A model generated the notes under the pieces. The model was not told the DNA's origin. It made no database searches and was given only the letters and a program-made list of their open reading frames with translations. A program made the position numbers and the translations under genes. Of a DNA stretch of 64,000 nt, positions 49,101 to 61,100 are shown one piece after another. Each line of letters opens with the position of its first letter. The stretch's first letter is position 1. This DNA comes from Siphonodentalium dalli (lineage: Eukaryota; Mollusca; Scaphopoda; Gadilida; Siphonodentaliidae): positions 128,945,123 to 129,009,122 of the forward strand of contig CP136069.1 in assembly GCA_032622095.1 (NCBI GenBank), read 5' to 3'.

Positions 49101-52100
49101 TCACCTTTTTAGTCATCACTCCTCGTCCGTCACCCGTCAAGAATCATCTTCTTCTCCAGATCCATTTGACCGAATAGGTTCATATTTGGTGTGAATGTTC
49201 CCTAGGTGACTCACATTCAGATTTGTTCAAATGAGGTCACCAGGTCAATTAGTTGCAAAACCAGGGCCATAACTCTATTCATCCATAGTAATTCTTAGAA
49301 CGACTTCTCAAGAACCCTTGGGTCGATTTAGCTTATATTTGGTATGGAGGGTCTTTAAAGATTTAACTCATTTTTTTTTAGACACACCCCATCACAATAT
49401 ATCATGGGGTGGGTCCTGGCTTCTGATGAGGTTAAAATTGCACTGAAAAAAAAATGGTTTGATAAGTTTCATTAATCTTACATGATTGGAGTTCAGCCCT
49501 CATAATTGGCTTCGGCAATGCCGAAGCCATTTGCTGAAGCAAGCTGGGCCACGATAAAGGGTTGCCGTAGCAGATTGCCGAAGCCAAACAATCTGAATTA
49601 AAAGGGCTGGGAGTTATTATTTAAAACTGTTCATATCTTTTGTCTGTTTTATCCTACTGTTTTAACATTTAAATTTGAGTATGAAAATCTGCTGATGTTT
49701 GTTATTGTAATACAATGTTTTGTTATGCAACACATGTCAACATCTGAATCTCGAGCCAATATCATACCGGTATCAGGTTTTCTGAAATGTGATTGGTTAT
49801 TCAAGAAGGGGCAGACATTGCAGATTTAATACTCTGCACTCTAATTGATTGAATTAGGAATGCGTACATGTATGTCAGCTGAATGTACAATGTATTTGCT
49901 CTAACTACTTATTTTGAAGTAAATTTGACAAGTGCTGACTCTTCAGAGTCCCAGTCTTCTCAGTCTTTACAGTCAGGTCAGCGATGCCACAGTCATTACA
50001 GCCCTTGATATTGGCATTTTTCTTAGAACTACAGCATTTCTTTAGAACAGCATGGAATTCTATATTGGCTCCTAAGGCATTGCCTTTTGCTGTAGCAAAT
50101 TTTGAGGGCTGCAACTACATTGTACCGGTATATTTAACAGAATTTGTGATGATTGATTAAATTTACAATTTAGCTACATGTTCCTTATCTATTCCTTGTT
50201 AAATTAGTTTGCCATGTTTAAGTCACTAGGGTTTGGAATAAATAACTTTAATCAAAATACTTTCAATCGAGTATCACTGAAATAATTTCTTTCTCAATAA
50301 CCATTTTCAGTGTTAAATATACATGTAGATCTTACTAATTAATATTTAATTATATACAAGTATTATCTTACTTTACCTTGCAGCTTGTTTGTGTGATTGT
50401 CTCGACAGAAGCAGATGTCGCTGGATTTAAAGATTTCATACCAACAGCTGCCGACGACGAGGTTATCGGTGCTACAACAGCGCCACCAGGCCCACCAGCA
50501 GATAAACCTCCAGAGAAACCAGCACCTCCCACGCCTGCTGCAGCTCCCCTTGCCCCACCACCTTCCATTCCATCCCCGTCATCGCCACATCCAGTCACCC
50601 CACAGATCATACCGCCACCCACTGGTGCGAGAGTTTTCTCAACACCATTTGCTCGGAAGATAGCTGCAGATAAAGGCCTTGACATTACTGTAAGTTTCAT
50701 TAATCACATATCCTTCAGTCCTTCCCTCACAGCGAGAGGATTTATTTGCTCCCACTATTTACTGTAGAAGACCGGTGTAATATATTGCACCCATCATAAT
50801 CAGGCTTGGGGCAATTACATGTGAATGTAATTAATTACAATCACTTTGAAATGTAATTCAATTAAAATTACAATTACATTTCAGTACAGAATTGAAGTAG
50901 GAACTCTATTTATTTACATGAACTTTATTTGATAACAAAACATTAATTTAATACAAGCAAAGAAGCAAATAATGAAGCACACTAAGTACAGAGCAGCTAA
51001 TGTTATAAGTCCAGGATAGGTGTTCATAATATAATCGTAAGTTGGGTTTTTCTCAAACAGAATGTGATTATTGGATAGACATATATCCAGTTACACTTTC
51101 ATATGCCCATAATTTAACTGAGATGTGAAAGGATTTCACTAAACTGTAAAAGTGTTAAATGTTGAATCAACGATTACAGACACCAATTTTGACAAGAGGG
51201 AACGAGTGCCAATTTTAGCACCCGTTGAATTGAATATTACGAGTGGGTGCGATTCCTAGTGGGTGCGGCAGGCTGACAGCAATCGCCCCATCTCCTCGGA
51301 AGGACTTATCCTTGTTTACCGAGCTTCTACATTAAGAGGTCAGCAGTTGTGCATGTATCCGATGTTATCAGAAGATTTCTTCATGGTATATATTTGTTTT
51401 TATGTATAAAATTCATTTGATTTTGAAGTTTCTGTTGTGTTGTCAAGTCAAGCGTCCTTTATGTCACATGTCTCGGACCAACAGCTGCCCAGTCCTAACT
51501 TACCATATGACGAAAATGCTAATATATACATGAGAGCTCAAGATTTCATACATGTACGTACCTCAGGAAGGTTAGACTAAATATATAAACAAACAAATAA
51601 TTTGCTTCTATTATCATGTCGTTGGCATATTTCAGCAAGGATGGATGTAATGGTCTTATGCTCCTCTTCCTACTCTCTCCTTCTGTCTACTACCTCTTCT
51701 CTTTAATCTTCTATCTCATCATCTCTCGTACACTCAATATATCTGGCTGCTCCACTTATAAGTTTAGTCATTTTATTTCTGTTACTTTGTAAAATAGATC
51801 AACTAATTATTTTGTATGCTTATTTTATTTTTGTTTATCTCCATTGTTATGTTACTTTATGTTTGGAGAGGAGGGAAGATTAAGTGCCCCGAGCACTTGT
51901 CCCCCAATCCTATTGCTATGTATAAGAGCAATAAAATATGTTAAACTAAACTAAACTAACAGCTGCCCATTCCACACACATATGAAGGATCAGGCTGTTT
52001 TTCAGGAACTGACATGTAATAAATTTATCATTTCTTCCAACAGCAAGTCTCGGGAACTGGACCTGACGGTAGGATACAAGCCGCAGATGTTTCAGCATTC

Positions 52101-55100
52101 ACTGGATCTCCAGCCACTGCAGTCAGTGCTGCACCTCCCGCTCCAGGGGCAGTATTTACAGATATACCATTAACTAATATGAGGAAGGTATGTTTATTGA
52201 AGGTAGGGTTAGGGCCCTTCAAAATCGCCATGTGGGTTCAATACAATTTGATAGTCAGGAATTCAAAATTTTCTTATCGTAGGCAATGATAAGCTTTCAG
52301 CAATCACCATTTTCACAGTTACATGGCCTCTACTTTCGTAGCCCAGAAACTATTGTATGTATGCAATCAATGTCGTTTGCGATTCATCTCTGGGCGTATA
52401 GAAGTGTCAGATGCTGAACACTTGCTAGTGTAAAATTCACATATTTAAAACTAGACTCCAGTCTAGTTTTAGATGTGTGAATTTTACACTAGCAAGTGTT
52501 CAGCGTCTGACACTTTGTTGGCAATTGTATCATTGCTCATACCTTCTCATAACATCTATTGTCATCAAGACACTCAAGAGCCAATAGAAATTCCTGATGT
52601 CTAACTCGAAATGTAAACAAATGCTATATTTGTAACATTTTATGTCATTTATTGCCATGTCATTTTAGTATTTGTATGAAGCTGAAGAAATGTTAATAGT
52701 GGAATAGTGATGTAACTCATCCCTCTATTCCCAACTATATTATCACATTTAACAGTTTCACTGATCAGTCTTTTACATTAAGTTTGTTTCATGGTTTGGT
52801 AAATATGGATTTGTTTACAAAATGACATCATGATGTGGGGCAACAGTTGGAGTCGTCCAATTTCTTAAGGTATCGTGTGGGAAACAACACTTCTCTCAGC
52901 TGATAGAGATTGTCGCTACCAAGCATATCTAAGCGCATTGACCAATCAGATGCACACATTTACGTGAAAGTAGGTGTAATTATATAAATATAAAGCCGTG
53001 AGATCAAGAATGGTTGGTACCCTGAGCACATCTTAAACAAAGTTTATTTTTTCTGACACCTATTAGGTTGATATTACTGCAACCTATAAAAAACGTCTTT
53101 GGGACTCTGATTGTATATCTTTAGTAATTAAGTTTTCTGTTCCAGGTGATAGCACAGAGGCTATTGCAGTCGAAACAAACTATACCACATTATTATTTAA
53201 GTGTAGATGTAAATATGGAACAAATTATAAGGTTAGTGCATACTGTAACACATTTAACCCCAAGCCTGCAAATTGTGTGTATGTCTTTTGCAGAATGAGG
53301 TCCCCAGAGGGTGAATTTATTGACTCTACCCAACAAGGCGGGCTAGCATTACCAAATTCACCCTCTGGGAACCTCATTCTGCTTAGGCTTCAATTGCTAT
53401 GGGAGACCTAGGATCAGATTGAAGTTCTCCAGTTGAAGTTGGTGATGTTCACCCATTGGGAAACTCGATTATGCATTTTATCTTCTGTCATTAGGGGATA
53501 TAGAAACATCCTAGAAGGGAAAAATTTACTAAAAACAATGTTAATTTGAGACTATATACTTCCAGAGGCCTAAGCAGAATGAGGTCCCCTGCAGAGGGTG
53601 AATTTGGTGATGCTAGCCGCTGTGCGGGATGGCATAATTAAATTCACTCTCTGGGGACCTCATTCTGCAAATGACAGACACACTTTTTGCAGGCTTATAT
53701 AAAAGTATACATTGAAATGGCCTATTCTTCATCTGAACGGATGTTCAGGAAATAGAAGCAGACAACAGACATACAAACAGATAATGTAAATGCAGAAGAA
53801 TTTCTATTCATTAGTGGGAAATGTTTAGATAATAAGTTCAACAAATATCCAAGTTCAACAAATGGCCTGGTTGTTGTATTTTTTAAATGAACAGTTCTTA
53901 AAGGGGTACTGTACACCAATTTCAATAAATTCCCGGTAACAATAGCGATCTAATATGAATATTATATTATAAAATAACTAATTTGAGTCGACGATGTCAG
54001 CTCAAAACGTTCCGGTTAACAGGCTATCGTAAAAGTAAAATTGAATTATTTAATATAAATTCATTTATGGCTGGAGTCATAAAATGGCGAATTATGCCAT
54101 TACGAGTTACCGTTCTTGAAACGCATCTGCTGCGTGTCTTTTATTGACGACCGTTCGCGAACATTATTGAGTTGCAAACAAAACATGTTGCAAAAGGAAG
54201 GCCCGTTATAACCGATTCGGAAAAAAGGAGAAAGAAACAAGAGTCATAAAGCGTCAAGTACTTTTATAGGGAGTGAGATTGTTCGATGGAAGAGATTGAA
54301 TGCATCAATCGAAGCTGTGAGCAATGAACTTCCGGTTCTTCCTGAGACCTGCGTCTTCTCCGGTGAAGGTAAAAAACATGGCGCGTAGTTTGAAATCGTA
54401 ATATTTTTCTTTCCAAGATCAATATTTTCTTCGCTAAATTAGGTTTATACGAAACTCATATAACACGGAACACAATCTAACTTGAAAGTTATTTCAATGG
54501 GAGTAAAAAAAAAAATTGCCTATCTCTGTGTACAGTACCCCTTTAAGGGGACTACTTGATTATCTAGTATAGAAAGTGTTGAGCAGATATATGAATATAG
54601 AACAAGGATGTTCTATATTTATACATTCACGAACTTTCCATAGTGGAACATTCCACTACAAATCACCCATCTAAGCAGAAATTATAAGCGTCCTTTTAAA
54701 AGGATGCTAGGCATATATGGGTTAATATATAATTTTACAAGATTTGATTCATTAACACTGAGTTGAAAATAAAAAATTTAGGCTTAAATGGAGAGAACAT
54801 GAAGTTTTTATTCCCCTTCTTACAATTTTATTATGCCCACGACCCCCCAAAGGTAGTTTGGGGTCTATACCGGTAGTCAAGGACTCTGTTCGTTCTGTCA
54901 ATCCATACAAATATATCACCTTGTAACTCGGATTTCATCCATTAATTTTTATGCGCCTTTTTGATTTATGGGTTCCATCCTATTATTTTTGTATGAGTTA
55001 TGGTCCTTTTTCGACTAAAATAGAATTTGACCGATTTCATATTATTTCCACTTCCGACTGATAACTCCTGTTTGGATTATTTGATTTGAACCAAAGTTGG

Positions 55101-58100
55101 TATGTGTATTCCCCAGCCAAAAATAAGGCCATGTTCGAATATGGGTTCCATACAATTATTTTTACATGAGTTACAAACCTTTTTTGACTGAGAATTTGAC
55201 TTATTTCATATCATTTCTGTTTCCAACCGATAGCTCCTGTTCGGATCATTTGATCTGAAATACAAAGTTGGGATGTGTATTTCCCAGCTAAAAATATAGG
55301 CCAAGTTCGAATATGGGTTGCGTCCAGTTATTTTTACATGAGTTACTGCCCTTTTTCGACTTAGAATTTGACCGTCCATTAACATTTTGGTTTCCGACTG
55401 ATAATTCATCTTTCAATTATTTGATCTGAACCAAAGCTGGTATGTGTGTGTTTCCCAGCTAAAAATTCAGGCCAAGCTCGAATATGGGTTTATGTCCAGT
55501 TATTTTTACATGAGTTACCGCCATTTTTCAAATTAGATTTTGACTGTATTTTGGCATTGAAATCAGGGGTATATCAGATATTCTTTGTAAGCCTAAATGT
55601 TATTATACCCCCTTTTAAAAAAAAAAGGGGGGTATACTGTTTTGCACCTGTCCGTCCGTCCGTCCGTGCGTCCGTCCGTACGTCCGTCCGATGTCTGTTC
55701 GTGTCATAACTTGAACAGTAGTGCTCGGATCTCAATGAAATTAGGTATGGATGTTCACTATTATGAGGACATTTAATAGAGGGTTCCATCGTTTTGTTTG
55801 GATTTTCCATTCTAGAGTTATTCATCTTTGTTTATCTGGAAATAGTGGCTTTTTGGTACATCTGGTGTCTGTTCATGTCGTAACTTCAACAGTTGTGCTG
55901 GGATCTCAACCAAATTTGGTGTGGATGTTCACAACTATGAGGACATTAAATAGAGGGTTCCATCGTTTTGTTCCGATTTTCCATTCTAGAGTTATTCATC
56001 TTTGTTTATCTTGAAATGTTGGAGTTTTGGTCCATCTGGTGTCTGTTCATGTCATAACCTGAACAGTAGTGCTCGGATCTCAATGAAATTTTGTATGGAT
56101 GTTCACTACTATGAGGGCATTCAATAGAGGGTTCCATCGTTTTGTTCGGATTTTCCATTCTAGAGTTATACATCTTTGTTCATCTGGAAATGTTGGCTTT
56201 TTGGTTCGTCTGGTGTCTGTTCATATTGTAACTTCGACAGTTGTACTGGGATCTCAATGGGATTTGGTATGGATGTTCACTACTATGAGGACATAAAAAA
56301 GAGGGTTCCATCGTTTTGTTCCGCTTTTCCATTCTAGAGTTACTCATCTTTGTTCATCTGGAAATAAATGTTGGCTTTTTGGTCCGTCTGGTGTCTTCAT
56401 GTCGTAACTTCAACAGTTGTGCTGGGATCTCAATGGAATTTGGTATAGATGTTCACTGCTATGATGACATTCAATAGGGGGTTCCATTGTTCTGTTCTGC
56501 TTTTCCATTCTAGAGTAATTCATCTTTGTTTATCTGGAAATGTTGGCTGTTTGATCCATCCGATGTCTGTTCAGCTCATAACTTGAACAGTAATGCTCGG
56601 ATCTCAATGAAATTTTGTATGGATGTTCACCACTATGAGGACAGTTAATGGCACATTCAAATGTTTGTTTTGGTTTTTTGTTCTATAGTTATTCATCTTT
56701 GTTTATATGAAAATGCTGATTTCTGGGTCCATATGTCTGAGTATAGCCATCATAAGTTATAGATGTGCCCACACTAGGCGGTATGCCATGAGGGGGTATG
56801 CACCGGACGACAGTCCATCTCTTGTTGTATTTGTGGTAGTACAATTCGGAATGGCTAAATGGCGTATTTTGTCATGCCTTGCCGATGCTCTTGTTATCAT
56901 TGTTAGGGCCCTTGTATGACCAGGAAATTTGCAAATTTTGTGTCCGAAAGAACATTTCAGCTTGTAACTTGAGCATGGATGATCGGATTTGGTTGTGCAA
57001 TTGTATGTCGATAGCTAAGTTTAGGGGGAAAGGATACTCACTTACTATGGTGTTCATCCATTCATTGTTACCATAGTTATGGCCTTTAATGTTCGACTTA
57101 CAATTACAGTATATTGAATTTTCACTCTGTACCGACATTTTGCATTGTAACTCCAGCAGCAATGGTCAGACTTGAATGTTAATTGGAATTATAATAGACT
57201 AGTATAGGTGTAAGGATACTGACAAGTTTCGTCCATGTATTTTTGTCAGTTATTGCCCTTGTTGGAAAAACAATATTCTCGTCTTTGCTTCACATCTTGT
57301 TAGTCAAGTAATAACAGTTGGATTTGAATAGCTTCGGGATAGTGATCTATGAGGGAAAGGATATACTGGGTTTTAGGGGTGTAACGATACGGGGTATGGG
57401 GTGTATCGATGTTTATCGCGATACAGAGGTCACGATACGATACGTATCGCGATTTTACTTACCTAAAATTATAGTGATATTTCCGAGTCTTCGTACGGAC
57501 TGTATATACACTGATATATAGCTATAACGACGGGTGGGTATGTGCTTGCATGGCTATAGGTAGGCCTACATGAACTCGCTAAAATATGTGTACTAGATGT
57601 TCGTCTAAAATGTTTGTTGTTGCAACTTGTATTGTATTGTCTAAGAAGAAAAAAAAACTAATTAAAACCTCGTCTATGTATCGACTATCAGTCTATATCA
57701 GATGCCGACATTGAGCCCATTGTTGCACTGCGTTATCTGATCAAAATTAATTAGAGAGTACAAACACTACCTGTTGACCAATGAGGAACGTCCTCTCCGA
57801 AAATCTCTCAGTCAATGTCACGAGATTGACAGTTAAATGGGATGGGCTTTATATTAATAACTCATGTCAAGTTGTCAACTTTATAATGGGAATTGGGGGG
57901 ATTCATTGTCTTGTTGACAAGTTTATTCCGGGAAGTTTAACAATTGCTCAGCAACCCACATGGGCCAGTGCACAGAGTGCAGTGTCCAGTGTTGACGTGA
58001 CATGGGGAAAGACATACATGTAGATTGATATGATATAGGTTGAGACTACAGCAGCTGCATCACTCTGGTTAACAGTGAAATAAAATTTCAGCAATAGCAG

Positions 58101-61100
58101 TAAGACAGGCATCAAAGGTTTGCCGCCGGTTGTAAACGACATGTCATTGACAAAGTAGGTCACTTGCTGCATGACATGTACTATTGAAATAGGTAATTAA
58201 AATTGAGGTCCCTCAGGTCAGGTCTGCTTTGATCAGTGGACCACTAGCGACTGATCTATTAATACAATGTGTTTCAAGAAGATGGCATCGTATTGTCCAC
58301 ACATGCAAATTGATACAATGCGGTCTGTTGGCCTCACGGTTACTCTGTGATAAATAGGGAATGCTTATCACTTTTATTACTTATTGTGGGTGATTACCTT
58401 AATTTTGTGTTAGATACTGATTCAACATTGACCTTTCTCATTTGTGACGACCGCTGCTTACTTGCCTGAATAGGTAATAACAACATGCAATTTGTGTATC
58501 GAGATACGTATCATTTGAACGCCCGTATCGATGACCGTATCGTCAGTGCTGTATCGCGGTTGTATTGATACATCGATGTATCGTTACACCCCTACTGGGT
58601 TCTGTCCATTGATTTCCTCAGAGTGATGGACATTTTTGGATTTAGAAAATAATTTTATTTCATTCCATACAAATATTTAGTATTGCCCACTCTCTAAACT
58701 GAGCGTTGGCGGTATTAGGGCTGCAATGATTCATGGAGATTCTGATGCATCGCGTTTTAAAGTTGCAATGCATCGTAATGGGAGGATGCGATGCAAAGAC
58801 AATTAAATGTATGCAGAGTTATCAATAGTCTGAGATCCAATCTTTTCCACTCAAAACTTCCCATCTGGGCAGATCTGGCAACTGTATTAGCTATTATAGT
58901 CTACTTCTAATACCTGGCCATGCATTTTGGTCATTTTAGTTAGGTCTTGTAATTTACTTCAATGAATATGCTGAGGTGAACACTAGGCTTGCCGCGATTT
59001 TGGATTTTCAAAATCGATTAATCGGTGGCTATAATCGACGATTAATCGATTTTTCTACCAATGAAATTAAATCTGAAATTAAATCTCAAATAGAGATTTA
59101 ATTTGTAGTAAATAGATGCCAAAAAGAGACTATTAAGAGGTGCGTCTGGTAAGTGTAAGATGGTAAGTATAACTCCCGCACGTCGGAAATGAAGGGCATT
59201 AGTTCTGAGAATTTGCTCCCATATAAATTCAAATGCCTCTATTAAACAATAAAAACAAAATAATTACTCGTAGTTTATGAACTTTATGTAAGCACTAAGC
59301 AGATTCAGAAATCATTTTGATTAAACAAATTGAACGAACAAAATCGGAAAAATACTCCCAACTCTCGTCGGGCCACGTGCTTCGTGAGACTGTTCGCGAA
59401 TTTGGGATCGTGCATTAATTGAATTTGAAGTTCGGGATCGTGCCTTAATTCAAATCAAAGTCGGGAATCTCTCAAAAGCGGAATAGCACGTGACCGCTGA
59501 ACATCTGCTATCACGCATGCCGCGGAGTATACACATGCGTCGGCACATTAAAAGAAAAACCGCCGTGACGTGAAACCAAGACGGAACTAGATTACTCTGT
59601 CGGCCCGACTTCAAAAGAAGCCGCAACTGAAAGTTACATTGTCACAAATGTTTGCGTGGGTGGGTTTCTGGGTTAGATTAGTGCTGTAAATACGGTGCAA
59701 AATATTGCCTCTTAAGTTGAGATAAGTTCTTTGCAAATACGCTGTATGCCAGCGTTCTTGTGTTCTTGCATAATATGCATTGTTATTTGAACTAAAAAAG
59801 TTGATTTTCAATTTTGAAAATCGATTAATCGGCACCACTGACGATTGTTCGATTATTCCCAAAATCGCCACAAGCCTAGTGAACACTGATGAGAATATAC
59901 ATATTAAAAATGATTAAGTGGTTCATCTAGTTTCCACAGCCGTCAGCTTCCAAAAATTCGCATCATGAAGGTCTGAATCATTGTAGCCCTAGGCAGCATA
60001 TGACATGCTTCGCGTTGCACTTGTAATCATTGTTTGTAAACAAAAGTGAATATCATTAACAGAATTCAGACGGTGTTTACAAGTAACGATTCTAGAATTT
60101 TCAGATAGATATAAGTCAGAAGTTAGAACCCAGTCGATTTCCTTTGTTGGTGTATTTTAGAATTGAAAATTGGCGTGTGTGCGAACCTTCCACTCCCTAT
60201 TTGTTTTGTGCTACTACTATATAACAGATCTAAGATATAAAGGCCCACTTAATTTTCGAATCAGATCACATTATATACAACATATTCCATATGTTGTATA
60301 CCATTTGAAAGAGGAAGCTCCTGGACTGTAGTGTAAAGTATATTATTCTCAATGGAAGGGGAATAACTATCTTTTAGTTTGAATTATGATGCATTCTGGG
60401 TTGACAATGGGGGAATTCTTGGAATAAATCTGAGAACCGCTATCACTTGGTGGGCACTCCTAGGCCACTGCTGTTCTGTATTCTGGTGCAATATATATAG
60501 TTTTAGTTCCTCTTCCAAATGGTATATAATATTAAATATATTGTGTATAATATTATCTGGGCATTTGAAAATTAAGTGGGCCTTTAACAGATAACATGAG
60601 ACACATGGTTTAATATTTTATGAAACAATTTTATGTTATTAATTTTGTTTTAATGCAGATTACGCAAGGAACTGAATGAAACTTTATCTAAAGAAAACAT
60701 CAAGTTGTCTGTGAATGACTTCATTATAAAATCATCAGCTTTAGCATGTAAACGAGTTCCTGAGGCCAACTCATCATGGATGGATACATTCATCAGACAG
60801 TGAGTAGTAGTTGTTCCTGTGATAAACATAGCTTCATAAATACATGAAATACTTATACACACACTATATATATTTGGGGGAAATCACATAATTTATCACC
60901 TCAGAAGAAAACATGGGTCCCTTGTTTTCTTTTAGCGTGGAACATTAAAGAGCATTCCATGTTATTCCTTTTGATATATGATAACAATAAAGAGCATTGT
61001 ATCCACTATAGTTGAAAATGGCTGATAAATTTCTATGACTGTAATAAAAATCTTTTCAGAGTATAGAAAGTCTGTACTCCTAATTTGATCGCCAGAATGT

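Noticed and set aside
55751-56296. Repeated protein-like frames reading HSRVIHLC
   Set aside because: They arise from the ~174-bp tandem units, whose period does not preserve one frame throughout.
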